Virus record (IMG/VR): IMGVR_UViG_3300044618_001043
Span: 1 to 41,745 of that record
Source: a virus
Strand: one strand, 5' to 3'
DNA length: 41,745 bases
A program made the translations under genes and the position numbers. This document shows positions 23,910 to 32,901 of this stretch, piece by piece; the stretch's first letter is position 1, and each line of letters starts with the position of its first letter. The notes under the pieces were generated by a model. The model ran no database searches and had not been told where the DNA came from. It worked only from the letters and a program-made list of their open reading frames with translations.

Positions 23910-26900
23910 TTAGAAAGCCCTCCGATAACCGAACAATATCTCTTTCTGGCGCAAAGTAGGATCCACCGCCACATCTAATCCCAACGTCCCGCCAATATTT
24001 GACTCTGGGAACAGCCTTTCGAGTGGAACCTGCAGGCCTCCCGTGATTTGAGTGCCGGCATTCCCCATCCCAGTAGTGCCGCGCCGTCCGCTCATGATGC
24101 TGCCGCCAATGTTTGCCGTGGTGCCCTCTTCATCAAGCGGAATATTCAAATTGCCGCCGTAAGAATACACGCCCTGCGGCTTTGCGCCAGTAAAGCTTGG
24201 CGTCATGGTTTGATAGCCGCCAAAGATGCTGGCAGGCCCATAACTGGCAGACACCCGAGGGCCGTAGCCAGTCATCCCATAATCGCCGGCATTTTCCATG
24301 GCCATCAAGCCTGCGCCAATGCCAATCTTGCGCTCTTGGTCAAGAATGGCATTGATGCCCGTGCTCAGGCCCCTCATGCCCGCACGCTGCCCGTAACGGT
24401 CATCTTCGATTGGGATTTCAAAATAATTGGTTGAAGACGTCACGTTTTCATTGCGCGGGTAGCGCATGTAATTCTTTGGCAAATCCTGCGCGCCAACCGC
24501 CATCGGGGTCTGCACATCAAGGCCCCTCATCAGCATGCGCGCACGCTGCGTCACATCCACAGGGGAAATTTCCCGCATAAATTCGCTGGCGATCGTATCA
24601 ACTTCCCTGGGATCATAGGGGCGCGCCATGCCCTCATCGCCCACCTCGCCGCCCTCGGCATAGCGGTGGTGCAATTCCTCCAGAGACTTTTTGCCTTCCA
24701 CCATGCCGCCGTGCTTCATAAGCCTCGGGGCATTGGTAGCCAAGTTACCCCAGTTGCGGGCAAGATATTGGTCAAGCGTCTGGTTATTGGCTGCAGCATC
24801 TTGCTGGATCTGGGCCCAATTCCAAGGTGCATATGGCGGCGCGCCAGTCAGCTGCTCACTATATCTCTGGTTGAGGGCAGACAAACTTTGATCAATGTTT
24901 TGGCCGGCATTGTCATCCGCCGCAGCGCCAGAGCCAGCATTGCTACTGCCCATGCCGCCAACGCTGGAGCCAACAGTGCTGCTCGTGCCGGCAACGCTAG
25001 AGCCAACATTGCCAGTATTCGTGGTGCTGCCAAACTCAGGCGAGCCAAAAGACATTACACTGGGAGAAACGCCCAAGGCTTGGCTCACCTGCGACCCAAT
25101 CATGCCGCCAAGCATCCCAAGGCCAGGAACGCCCGTGGCAAGCCCAGCAATGCCCAGGCCAAGCCCCACCGGGTCAATTGATACTGCCGGCGTCTGCTGG
25201 CCAATCTCGTTAACATTCACGCCGACTGTGACGCCAGGAGGCGAAAAGGCAGATTGCGCGGCGTAACCAAGAGCTGGCCCCAGCCCAATAGTCCCTCGGC
25301 CTAATGCGCCAAAAGCTTCCCCAATACCGGGCGCCGCACTGAAGCCGGTGGGCGCAACACCGCCAGTATCGGCAATACCAAAACCAAGGCCCGCTTGCTG
25401 CGCAGCCACTGCCGTGTTCATGTTGGCCGCAGCTTGGGTTGCCTCAGGGTCTTGCATAGACATGCTTGGAGCCATGCCGCTTATGCCAGCGATGCCACTT
25501 TCACTGGCGCCCACATCACTCGCGCTTGGGCCCGTTTCTCCGGTAGACCCAGCCCCAGCGCCAGTAGGACCAGCGCCCTGGCCTTGATTACCGCCTACGG
25601 CATCTTGCGTGGCAGCCTCAGACATTGCGGCATCCTGGCCGGTGGCGCCTTCATTGCCTTCGCCAGTGCCGTTGCCGCCCTCACTGCCATTACTGCCGTC
25701 GCCGCCGTTCCCATCGCCGCCATTGCCGCCATTCCCGTCATCAAATGCCGGCACGCCATAGCGCGTCATGCGGCCGGATCCGCCGCGCGCCTTCAGCAAC
25801 GCAGCCTCCTCCGGCGTGATGTAGGCCAGCTCATGGCCCTGGCCCCGAATGGTGGCCTCCTTGGGCGCACGCACAGTGCCGCCATCCGCATACTTGGCGT
25901 CAAGCGCAGCAAGGCCGCCCTCGGCGTAGCGGCGATCAATGTCAATCAGGTCATCGCCAAACATGACGATGTTACGGGTGCCTTGGCCAATATCGCGTGA
26001 ACCCGCATCAAAATAACGCAACCCAGGAATGCCAGCCTCACGCAGTTTTTGCGTTGCCGTAACCGGATCAACTTCGCTCATCATTCTGATAAGGCTTCCG
26101 CCGCCGGTATTCATTAAAGCATCAAGAGAAACTTCCGGGTTTCCTGTTTGCCGCGCAAAATCATTCGCGCGCCAAACGTCGGCCGCCCCTTGCCTCACAT
26201 ATTTTGATTGCTCGCTTAACGGAACATCCCAATCAAGTAATCTTTCTGGTTCTGTGCGAAGATTTACTTCATACAAAGAACCTTCACGCGAAAATCGCGG
26301 CGCAATGTTTTTCTCAAACCATACCAATGCTTCCGGCGTAATTTGCCCAGCTCTTGCAGCTTCCCGCACACCAAGCACATCGCCGTGTTGCATCAATGAT
26401 TCAAGAGCAGACAATTTATCATATTCTGCTTGAGCCGCCCTGGCAGGCAAACGCGCTGTATTTCTTTCTATCTGAGAATACAAATCTATTGGATTTGTGT
26501 TTCCAATTTTTTGATTGAGTGCCGTGATGTAATTTGAAAGAGTATCCCTATACCCTCTCGCAACATCTGGATGCTCGGCGAAATAAAGACCGCGCCCATA
26601 CATTTGGACACCCTCTCCCTCGCCAATCTTGCTGATGTCGAAACGATCAAAACGATACGGGCTGCCATGGTAGGCGCGAATGCTGGCCGGCCCCTCAGCA
26701 AAGCCACGCACGAAATTGATCTGGCGCTCTTCTTCTGGCGTGGGCTCAACATCACCACGCACCACAGCACTCATGCGCTGCCCGGCCTCACCAAAGGAGC
26801 GCGGCATCGGAGCAAACCCACGCCCCTCGGCAGAACGCAACTCACTCACAGGCTCGCCAGAGCCAATCGCGCGGGCAGCAAGGCGCTCAATGAAGTCAGG

Positions 26901-27020
26901 ATCGTAAGGCGTCTCCACAGGCGCCGCGGCAGGGCGCCGAGCCCGGCCACCCTCGGCAAACTTCTTGGGCTTGCCGCGATACTTGCGAGCCAGGGCGAAA
27001 AGAGACTTGCCTTTATTCAT
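23910..27020 (-). CDS. ADP-ribosyltransferase-like polyvalent virion protein
   Basis: A 1036-residue protein; ATG at 27020 (MNKGKSLFALARKYRGKPKK) is chosen over 27065 because the latter overlaps the upstream gene by 53 bases and GAGG lies before 27020. Residues about 113-365 are an ART-PolyVal-type domain: RAYHGSPYRFDRFD (H118), YGRGLYFAEHP (141-151) and RNIVMFGDDLIDID. Then YAEGG and YADGG motifs, the ITPEEAALLKARGGSG module, a Gly/Asn/Asp-rich linker, an Ala/Gly hydrophobic region, WNWAQIQQDAAANNQTLDQY, and a C-terminal beta-rich region with alternating short strands ending GYRRAF. Probably packaged and delivered; target unknown. Confidence 0.75.
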   Translation of the reverse strand: MNKGKSLFALARKYRGKPKKFAEGGRARRPAAAPVETPYDPDFIERLAARAIGSGEPVSELRSAEGRGFAPMPRSFGEAGQRMSAVVRGDVEPTPEEERQINFVRGFAEGPASIRAYHGSPYRFDRFDISKIGEGEGVQMYGRGLYFAEHPDVARGYRDTLSNYITALNQKIGNTNPIDLYSQIERNTARLPARAAQAEYDKLSALESLMQHGDVLGVREAARAGQITPEALVWFEKNIAPRFSREGSLYEVNLRTEPERLLDWDVPLSEQSKYVRQGAADVWRANDFARQTGNPEVSLDALMNTGGGSLIRMMSEVDPVTATQKLREAGIPGLRYFDAGSRDIGQGTRNIVMFGDDLIDIDRRYAEGGLAALDAKYADGGTVRAPKEATIRGQGHELAYITPEEAALLKARGGSGRMTRYGVPAFDDGNGGNGGDGNGGDGSNGSEGGNGTGEGNEGATGQDAAMSEAATQDAVGGNQGQGAGPTGAGAGSTGETGPSASDVGASESGIAGISGMAPSMSMQDPEATQAAANMNTAVAAQQAGLGFGIADTGGVAPTGFSAAPGIGEAFGALGRGTIGLGPALGYAAQSAFSPPGVTVGVNVNEIGQQTPAVSIDPVGLGLGIAGLATGVPGLGMLGGMIGSQVSQALGVSPSVMSFGSPEFGSTTNTGNVGSSVAGTSSTVGSSVGGMGSSNAGSGAAADDNAGQNIDQSLSALNQRYSEQLTGAPPYAPWNWAQIQQDAAANNQTLDQYLARNWGNLATNAPRLMKHGGMVEGKKSLEELHHRYAEGGEVGDEGMARPYDPREVDTIASEFMREISPVDVTQRARMLMRGLDVQTPMAVGAQDLPKNYMRYPRNENVTSSTNYFEIPIEDDRYGQRAGMRGLSTGINAILDQERKIGIGAGLMAMENAGDYGMTGYGPRVSASYGPASIFGGYQTMTPSFTGAKPQGVYSYGGNLNIPLDEEGTTANIGGSIMSGRRGTTGMGNAGTQITGGLQVPLERLFPESNIGGTLGLDVAVDPTLRQKEILFGYRRAF

Positions 27021-29553
27021 TGACTGAACCCTCAATGCCGCCCCCCGCCAAGGCACCCGCGCCAAGGCTCAACAGCGGCTTCTCGCCACGAATGAACATC
27101 CGCAATGTGTCTGCCGGATCCTCGCCACGCATGCGGGCCGTATACTCAACACGCTCATTGAAGAGTTGCGGGAAAGTGCGCGTTGCCGGCGAACCCAAGC
27201 CAGTCAGCTCGCCAGCACCAGACCACGCAGCAGACTGCGTATCAGCCGGCCGCAAATCAAACTCTCGGCCAATGCGAGCATACAACTGCTCTGCTGCAGC
27301 ATATTCGTTCTCACGCGGCTTTGACGCCCAGAAAGATGGAATTTGCAGGGCATCTTCCATCGTGAGGCGCCCCTCTTGATAAAGCTTCTGCGGGCGGAAA
27401 ATGATTGACTTGCCGTCTTCAGAAACTTCGCCGTAACGCTGCGCCATGTTGAGGAGAGCCAAATCTTCTTCATCAAGATTGGTTGCCGCCTTGCCCGTCT
27501 TATTCGGAACCGAGATAGACGTCTCCAAAAATTCAGGGTCGCGCGTCCTCATGCCAATGTTGCGGAAGGCATGCGTGTCAACCGTCACCGGCACCAAATT
27601 GCCCTGCAAGTTTTCAGAGAACGAAGCCGGCTTTGGATTACGCAACACATTAAAGCCGCCAGACTGAATGGTGCCAACATTTTGCAAATGCAGGTTCTGC
27701 GCCATGTGGCCATACGGGTAACGCAAGTCTGCCTTTACCGTCGGCTCGTCGCCACGAGAATAGTAGTAACTGGCGTTCCTGATGTTCGTTGCGACGTCAG
27801 ACCTTGGCGAAGTCGCGGCCACATAATCCATGTATCGGCGGAATTGTTCCGCACCACGCTCCGGTCCAAGCTCGGCAATAAACGCATCGCGAATGGGCTG
27901 CGTGTGATACCACTTGTCTGCGCCCATCTCAATGCCGCGCGCAATGCTCTCACGCAAGCCCGTCTCAACGTCAGGGTTTTCCAGCGCACGCTGCATGCGG
28001 GCCGAAATGCCACGGGCGGGCACAACACGCTGCAACTCACTTTGCGGCGCAGAGTCAATGTTGACTGGGCGAGACAAATCCACCGGGCCAACGCCTGGAG
28101 GTTCTTCTGCAATCGCGCGCAGGGTCGCCTGCTGGGCCTTAGCGTATTCGGGCCCCTTAATCGCAAAGCCCTCCGGCGTCACAATTGGGCGAGGCCGGGG
28201 CGGATTGTTGCCGCCCATCACGGCGCGGGGATTGGCCTCCACCTCAGTCGGCGGAAATTCTGGCCCACGCGGCGGCCGGCGACCACGGCCAGCCCCAAAC
28301 GTGCCGGCAGGCCCGCCCTGCACGCCAGCCATAGGCAGCAGATCCAGCGCCCCAGGCGCAGCAAAAGACACCTCGCCAGTATCCACGTCCTGGCCCACAG
28401 GCAGCACCGCAGAGCGGCGCACAGTCGGCGCGAAGTCGCGCACGTCACGGCCGCCACGCCCCTCAGGATCAATCAGGCGGCCGTCTGCAGTCTCAATCGC
28501 ATAGCCGCTGCGTGTCACGTCCGTCTGCACGATGCGGCCGCCCTCGGGGATCTCAATCCCGGCCATGGCGCTCATCATGCCGCGCTGCACATCCTCAGGG
28601 CGCGGGATCAGGCCAGCCGCAGCCTCAAATGGCGACACGGCATTGCCTGGGTACATCGCCCGGCCACCGCGCGGCACAGGAGCGCCAGCCACGCCCATGC
28701 GCGAGGCCGGCGTCATCAGCGGATCACGCTCGGCCAGACGCCGGTCATACTCTTCATCGCTCAGGCCGGTGGCGGCATCCAAGATGCGCGCAACATCAGG
28801 GCCCGCACGCCGAGGGCGCGCTGCAGGGGCGTCGGCATAGCGGTCTTCCATGTCGTCCAGGCTCTCACGCACCGGGCCGCCCTCGGCATACCCATCCACG
28901 CCAGCACGCCCCAAGACCTTCTTGACGTAATTCTGCGTCTCCAAGATCTGCGGGATCTGGTTGCCGGCACGAGCCACCCTGTTAGGGCCGGCATTATAGG
29001 CGGCCAGCGCCAGGGGCATGGAGCCAAAGCGGTCATAGAGCTGCCGCAAGTATTGCGCACCGGCCTCCAGGTTCTGGGCCGGATCATACCGATCTGCCTT
29101 CAGATCCGACGCCGTGCCGGGCATTAGCTGCGCTAAGCCATGTGCGCCCTTGGGGCTGCGCGCCTCAGGATTGAAGCGGCTCTCCTGGTAGACCAGGGAC
29201 AGGAACACGTCGCGCGGCAGATTGTACTTCTCGGCCAGCCTGCCAGCCTCGGCCACCCAAGGATTATCGGGCGGCAACGCAGCGCCAAGGCGGGTCGGGA
29301 TGGCGTCGCCGGCAGTCTCGCCGGGAAACACGCTAGGGGGGCCAGCCTCTGCAGAGCCACCAGTCCGCTGGGGAGGAACGGCTGGAGGCATGGGCGGCAG
29401 GGGCAGAGGCTGGCGACGGGAAGACCTGCGCTGCTCGGCAATCGCCGCGGCAACGGGGTCAAACTCTTGGGCGGCAGAGCCGCGTGATTGCATCTGGCGC
29501 AGCAGGTCAAGCGGCGGCTGGGGCGGTATGGGAAGAGAGCGGGATCCAGACAT
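27013..29553 (-). CDS. Lytic transglycosylase-containing internal virion protein
   Basis: An 846-residue protein. After a Pro-rich N-terminus, residues about 95-215 are a lysozyme-like SLT domain: VYQESRFNPEARSPKGAHGL with catalytic E124, AQLMPGTA, and LALAAYNAGPNRV. A disordered middle (220-510) contains GYAEGGPVRESLDDM. Residues about 510-815 form a second globular domain with DKWYHTQPIRDAFIAELG, VAATSPRSDVATNIRNASYY and VTVDTHAFRNIG, a combination I recall in phage proteins of unknown function. The SLT part probably opens peptidoglycan during DNA entry. The stop overlaps the ART gene's start by eight bases. Confidence 0.8.
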   Translation of the reverse strand: MSGSRSLPIPPQPPLDLLRQMQSRGSAAQEFDPVAAAIAEQRRSSRRQPLPLPPMPPAVPPQRTGGSAEAGPPSVFPGETAGDAIPTRLGAALPPDNPWVAEAGRLAEKYNLPRDVFLSLVYQESRFNPEARSPKGAHGLAQLMPGTASDLKADRYDPAQNLEAGAQYLRQLYDRFGSMPLALAAYNAGPNRVARAGNQIPQILETQNYVKKVLGRAGVDGYAEGGPVRESLDDMEDRYADAPAARPRRAGPDVARILDAATGLSDEEYDRRLAERDPLMTPASRMGVAGAPVPRGGRAMYPGNAVSPFEAAAGLIPRPEDVQRGMMSAMAGIEIPEGGRIVQTDVTRSGYAIETADGRLIDPEGRGGRDVRDFAPTVRRSAVLPVGQDVDTGEVSFAAPGALDLLPMAGVQGGPAGTFGAGRGRRPPRGPEFPPTEVEANPRAVMGGNNPPRPRPIVTPEGFAIKGPEYAKAQQATLRAIAEEPPGVGPVDLSRPVNIDSAPQSELQRVVPARGISARMQRALENPDVETGLRESIARGIEMGADKWYHTQPIRDAFIAELGPERGAEQFRRYMDYVAATSPRSDVATNIRNASYYYSRGDEPTVKADLRYPYGHMAQNLHLQNVGTIQSGGFNVLRNPKPASFSENLQGNLVPVTVDTHAFRNIGMRTRDPEFLETSISVPNKTGKAATNLDEEDLALLNMAQRYGEVSEDGKSIIFRPQKLYQEGRLTMEDALQIPSFWASKPRENEYAAAEQLYARIGREFDLRPADTQSAAWSGAGELTGLGSPATRTFPQLFNERVEYTARMRGEDPADTLRMFIRGEKPLLSLGAGALAGGGIEGSVNE

Positions 29554-29554
29554 A

Positions 29555-29830
29555 TTACCACTTCACCTTGTTTGCCCAGTATGCCGCACTGCTCGGCCCC
29601 TTGGCGATGTTAGCACCGTGACGCGATTTGAATCTGGCTCGTTGAGATTTCTTCGCTTCGCTCTCGCCCTCTTTGGGCTTGCCGGCGGTCTTGGCGCCCT
29701 GCTCCCCAAAGCGTTTGATCTCTTGCTTCCCATCGTAGCACGCCTTCACGATGTGCGACTTGGTGGGATGGTCAGGCGTGCGGCGCGGCTTGTTGCAGGC
29801 CATCGCATCCTTATCAACGCGGCTGCTCAT
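29555..29830 (-). CDS. Conserved basic phage protein
   Basis: A 91-residue Lys/Arg-rich protein: ACNKPRRTPDHPTKSHIVKA, CYDGKQEIKRFGEQGAKTAG, KSQRARFKSRHGANIAKGPS, ending AAYWANKVKW. This motif set is widespread in phages close to terminase genes and looks nucleic-acid binding, with two Cys and a His-rich patch; no function is known to me. It overlaps the upstream gene by four bases and ends just before the transglycosylase gene. Confidence 0.8.
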   Translation of the reverse strand: MSSRVDKDAMACNKPRRTPDHPTKSHIVKACYDGKQEIKRFGEQGAKTAGKPKEGESEAKKSQRARFKSRHGANIAKGPSSAAYWANKVKW

Positions 29831-30069
29831 GGGGTGCTCCGATAACGCGCCGTCTTGGCCGCGATCTTCTTGGGCTGAGCCACAAACTGCTCGCCCTTAG
29901 CCTTGCCCTCACGCTTGGCGCGGGTGGTCGCGGCATACTCTTGCGGAGACAGCGACTTAATCGCCTTCGCCGGCAGGTAACGCTCGCCAGTCTCCGACGA
30001 CGGCTTGCCGGATTTGGTCCGCCACTTCTGGTCGCCCCAGGCCTTGAGCGATTTCTGCGGCGCCTTCAT
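29827..30069 (-). CDS. Conserved basic phage protein (KWRTKSGKPS family)
   Basis: An 80-residue basic protein: SLKAWGDQKWRTKSGKPSSE, TGERYLPAKAIKSLSPQEYA, ATTRAKREGKAKGEQFVAQP, ending KKIAAKTARYRSTP. I recognise the pattern as a conserved small viral protein (possibly DUF5872, which I cannot verify). Its basic charge suggests DNA or RNA binding. It lies with two similar small basic genes between terminase and the virion proteins. Confidence 0.8.
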   Translation of the reverse strand: MKAPQKSLKAWGDQKWRTKSGKPSSETGERYLPAKAIKSLSPQEYAATTRAKREGKAKGEQFVAQPKKIAAKTARYRSTP

Positions 30070-30111
30070 TTGTAGCCCTCTGCGTTTTCTTGGCGGCAGT
30101 GCTTACAAATC

Positions 30112-30300
30112 TTAGTCACGGTATTTGCCGCCTTTTTCCTTGTACTTCTTGGCTAGGAGCTGCGCCTTGCGTGCGCTCCACTGGCCGGCCGCCGTGCCCT
30201 GCACTGCAGACCCCTTGATGCTCTCAAAGAGCTTCTTGCGCATGCCGGGCTTGGTGTAGTTGCCGGCGGCGTTCACTTTGGACTTGGAGTCAGATCGCAT
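30112..30300 (-). CDS. Conserved basic phage protein (NYTKPGMRKKLF family)
   Basis: A 62-residue protein from ATG at 30300 (MRSDSKSKVNAAGNYTKPGM). The frame is open to 30348, but the shorter form overlaps the terminase end by only 11 bases and starts at the usual conserved N-terminus. The core RKKLFESIKGSAVQG, then GQWSARKAQLLAKKYKEKGG is widespread in phages and some large eukaryotic viruses. Basic and probably nucleic-acid binding; function unknown. Confidence 0.75.
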   Translation of the reverse strand: MRSDSKSKVNAAGNYTKPGMRKKLFESIKGSAVQGTAAGQWSARKAQLLAKKYKEKGGKYRD

Positions 30301-31861
30301 AGGGATTAACGCGCTCCTTCCTAAACTGCCGCGGCTCATCCCGGTCACGGGCCTGGGGCAAATCGAACCACCCTTCGTTCTTCAGGTATATTACGGCTTG
30401 GCTGAACGTGTCCACATAATCATCATGCTCGGCCACCGGGAACTTGGCCAGCTGCTTCAAGAAGGGCTGGGCCCAGCTCACCGGCTGCCCTCGGTTCTTG
30501 CCGCTCTCGGGCAACCAGAGGAAGCCCATCTCCAGCGTGGGGCTGGCCTGATGCGCCCGGCTGATCTTGTCGGCGTTGCCTGGGTTGTAGCCAATGGCCG
30601 GCACCTTGGCCAAGCGCAGATCTTGCAGCAGCGACTGCCCAGAGGCTTTGGCTTCCACCAGGATCCGGTCAGCCCGGCGGGCAGTGCGAAGGCCGTCTTT
30701 GACCGTGGTGCCCCCATACTCGGTTGACCAGTCTTTGATCACCCTGGACCGCAGCTCGGGGTAACTGAGATGCTCGTCCCAGGCGTCAATCAGCATGGCA
30801 TTGCGCTGGCTGTTGTGGCTGAAGATGCCCCAGACAGAGCAGGCGGTGGGGTCGCCCGAGGTCTTCTCCGTGAAGGCGCAATCGTAACTCTGCAAAATAT
30901 ACTCAAACTGCGGCAGGCCCTTATCCGCCGGCCACATCTGGAAGTTGGCCGTCTTCAGGATGCCGCCCTGATTTGGCACCGGATCCTGCTGCAGCTGGCC
31001 GGCAGTGCCGTAGGTGCCGAGCAGTTGCTTGAGCTCGGTGATTTCCTTGGGGCCAAACCTCTCTGGGCAGATGAGCTCGCCCTTCACCTTGCGGGGGTCG
31101 TAGGGCCCGACAGACGTGCTGCGCCGCACGCCATCCCACTCGGCCGGGATCATCAGGTGTTCCCACCCGCCAATGTCTTCCAGGATGTGGCCGCTGATGT
31201 CACGCTCATGCAGGCGCTGCATGATGGTCACCATGGCGTCCTTCTTGGGGTCGTTGAGGCGGGTGCTCCAGACCACGTCAAACCACTCTAGGGCGCTCTC
31301 GCGGATCACGTCGGATTGGGCTTCCTGGGCGCTGTGAGGGTCGTCCAGGATCAGGCGGCTGCCGCCCTCGCCCGTGGCCGTGCCGCCCACGCTGGTGGCC
31401 AGCCGGTAGCCCGTGCAGTCGTTCTCAAAACGCTGCTTGGCGTTCTGGTCGCCGGCCAGCTTGAACATATGCCCCCAGCGTTCCTGGTACCAGGGAGACT
31501 GGATCAGGCGCCGGGCCTTGAGGTTGTCGCGGATGGAGAGGTTGCCGGAGTATGAGGCGCAGAGAAACTTCTGGCTGGGCTCGGTCAGCCATTCCCACAT
31601 GGGCCACATCACGCTGACGATGGTGGACTTGGAATGCCGGGGCGGGATGTTGATCAGGAGCTTGCGGATTTCGCCCGAGCTGATGGCCTCCAGGTGCTCG
31701 CAGATTTCCTGGATGTGCCAGCTCGGGATGAATGGCACGCCCGGCTCCACGACGTGCCAAGCTTGCTTCACAAACTCGTAGAGGCTGGCAGACGCCGCCC
31801 GCCGCTCCTGCTCTCGCTCGATCAGGCCCAGCATGATCTGAGGAGAGACGGGGGCGTTCAT
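30290..31861 (-). CDS. Terminase large subunit
   Basis: A 523-residue ATPase-nuclease that packages DNA into the prohead through the portal. Walker A-type INIPPRHSKST (70-80), coupling region ASYSGNL, Walker B RLILDDPH (169-176), and MVTIMQRLHERD after it. The RNase H-like nuclease has QSYDCAFTE (D327), ILVEAKASGQSL (E403) and EHDDYVDTFSQA (D480/D481/D484). The GYRLATSVGGTATGEGGSRL loop precedes Walker B as usual. The length is normal. The start overlaps the small-subunit stop as ATGA. Confidence 0.95.
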   Translation of the reverse strand: MNAPVSPQIMLGLIEREQERRAASASLYEFVKQAWHVVEPGVPFIPSWHIQEICEHLEAISSGEIRKLLINIPPRHSKSTIVSVMWPMWEWLTEPSQKFLCASYSGNLSIRDNLKARRLIQSPWYQERWGHMFKLAGDQNAKQRFENDCTGYRLATSVGGTATGEGGSRLILDDPHSAQEAQSDVIRESALEWFDVVWSTRLNDPKKDAMVTIMQRLHERDISGHILEDIGGWEHLMIPAEWDGVRRSTSVGPYDPRKVKGELICPERFGPKEITELKQLLGTYGTAGQLQQDPVPNQGGILKTANFQMWPADKGLPQFEYILQSYDCAFTEKTSGDPTACSVWGIFSHNSQRNAMLIDAWDEHLSYPELRSRVIKDWSTEYGGTTVKDGLRTARRADRILVEAKASGQSLLQDLRLAKVPAIGYNPGNADKISRAHQASPTLEMGFLWLPESGKNRGQPVSWAQPFLKQLAKFPVAEHDDYVDTFSQAVIYLKNEGWFDLPQARDRDEPRQFRKERVNPYAI

Positions 31862-32454
31862 TCCTTCTTGCCCGCGGCCTTTATCATCAGGGCTTGCATC
31901 TGCGCCAACTCAGTGTCGCTCAGGTTTTTGAGGTTGAGGCTGGCGATATTGATGGGGCCGCCGTCGGCGCCGGTGAGCTCCTGCAGTATCTTGTCGCCGT
32001 AGATCTTGGGCAGCACCTTGGACAGATACCACTTGCGCGTATCCACCTGCAGGCGCTTGTGGGCGACAGTGTCGGAGCTGAGCGGGATGAGGCGCTTTTC
32101 GACAATGGGCGCGCCCTTATCGTCAAACATCAGATTGCCGTGTCGATCGGTCTTCTGGACCATCACCCACTCGTGGGTCTTGTCGGACAGGTCAATGATG
32201 TCCTCGGCCATGCTGCTCAGGCCGGCCTCACGCGCCGACAGATACCGCTGCCGCGTGCCCGCCGGGTTATCGTCGCGCACCCAGATGCGCACGGTCATGT
32301 GGTCGGGCATGTCGGGATCTGTGGTGCAGATGTTCAGCAGGGAGCGGCCGAGGGCCAGCTGCTCGCAGACGTGCGTGATGATTTTCTCGCGGTCATAGAG
32401 TTGGGGGCGGCCGCCTTTTGCGTTTTTGCGGCGCTCAGGTTCGGGCGTCGTCAC
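31858..32454 (-). CDS. Terminase small subunit
   Basis: A 198-residue protein. The N-terminal half is a helix-turn-helix type segment (ITHVCEQLALGRSLLNICTT, MPDHMTVRIWVRDDNPAGTR, QRYLSAREAGLSSMAEDIID) typical of terminase small subunits. The centre has TVAHKRLQVDTRKWYLSKVL followed by PKIYGDK, a phrase widespread in this family, and the C-terminus is a charged helix. It recognises packaging DNA and loads the large subunit. It overlaps both neighbours by four bases. Confidence 0.85.
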   Translation of the reverse strand: MTTPEPERRKNAKGGRPQLYDREKIITHVCEQLALGRSLLNICTTDPDMPDHMTVRIWVRDDNPAGTRQRYLSAREAGLSSMAEDIIDLSDKTHEWVMVQKTDRHGNLMFDDKGAPIVEKRLIPLSSDTVAHKRLQVDTRKWYLSKVLPKIYGDKILQELTGADGGPINIASLNLKNLSDTELAQMQALMIKAAGKKE

Positions 32455-32789
32455 CGGAGGTTCTCCAATTTGTAGAGCGTGCTCATGTGCAGGGCCGTCA
32501 GGTCATCCAGGATATTCTCCAGGGCCGGCACGCCCTTGCAGATGGCGCTGCGGTTTTCGTTCAGCCAGATGAGCTCGTCGTTGATCATTTTGACGACGTC
32601 ATTGGTTTCGCTCATGCCCACGAGGCCAAAGGCTCCCTGGTAGGCTTCAATCAGGTCATCCATCTTTTTGATGACTTTTTCGTAGTAGCCGCCGAGGGCC
32701 TTGTGTTGGGCATAGGAATTGGTCTTCCAGTGCTCCAAGTGCGCCGCGTTGCGCGCCGCAAACATTCTCTGGATTAGGTCTTTGATCAT
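32451..32789 (-). CDS. Small helical protein before terminase (DUF5856-like)
   Basis: A 112-residue all-helical protein: MIKDLIQRMFAARNAAHLEH, WKTNSYAQHKALGGYYEKVI, KKMDDLIEAYQGAFGLVG. The order of conserved His, Tyr, Asp and Glu resembles ferritin/Dps-like four-helix folds; I recall the phage family as DUF5856, unverified. It is the first gene after the late promoter and just precedes the small terminase gene. Function unknown. Confidence 0.75.
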   Translation of the reverse strand: MIKDLIQRMFAARNAAHLEHWKTNSYAQHKALGGYYEKVIKKMDDLIEAYQGAFGLVGMSETNDVVKMINDELIWLNENRSAICKGVPALENILDDLTALHMSTLYKLENLR

Positions 32790-32811
32790 GGTCCACCCCT
32801 GGGTTCAACAT

Positions 32812-32840
32812 ATTGTATGCAGGGAGCGGGATTGCCACAA
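32812..32840 (-). promoter_or_regulatory. Late-gene sigma70-type promoter
   Basis: On the minus strand, TTGTGG (32835-32840) is 17 bases from TACAAT (32812-32817); the -10 is one mismatch from consensus, the -35 is weak. It lies in the 211-bp gap before the terminase cluster, just behind a terminator, so it is the natural start of the packaging and head operon. The start would be about 15-20 bases before the first ATG (32789). Confidence 0.5.
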
Positions 32841-32865
32841 GCAAAAGCTGGCTTGCGTGCTTTTT

Positions 32866-32901
32866 GGCTTCAAGAAACCATTTTCCTGAAGCCAGGAAAA
32901 T
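32866..32901. repeat. Two overlapping, mutually exclusive inverted repeats upstream of late promoter
   Basis: GGCTTCA (32866-32872) pairs with TGAAGCC (32887-32893); ATTTTCCT (32880-32887) pairs with AGGAAAAT (32894-32901). The two dyads share TGAAGCC bases, so only one can form. They sit 26-60 bases upstream of the -35 of the late promoter, a suitable place for an activator or switch. Just beyond is a direct repeat TCAATGTTTTCAATG, related to sequence in the origin region. Confidence 0.5.

Noticed and set aside
27021-27065. Upstream start of the ART-like gene
   Set aside because: Adds 15 residues lacking similarity and a 53-base overlap; the start at 27020 has the ribosome binding site.
27571-29127. 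Plus-strand ORF of 518 codons opposite the transglycosylase gene
   Set aside because: Antisense, Arg/His-rich, no recognisable domain.
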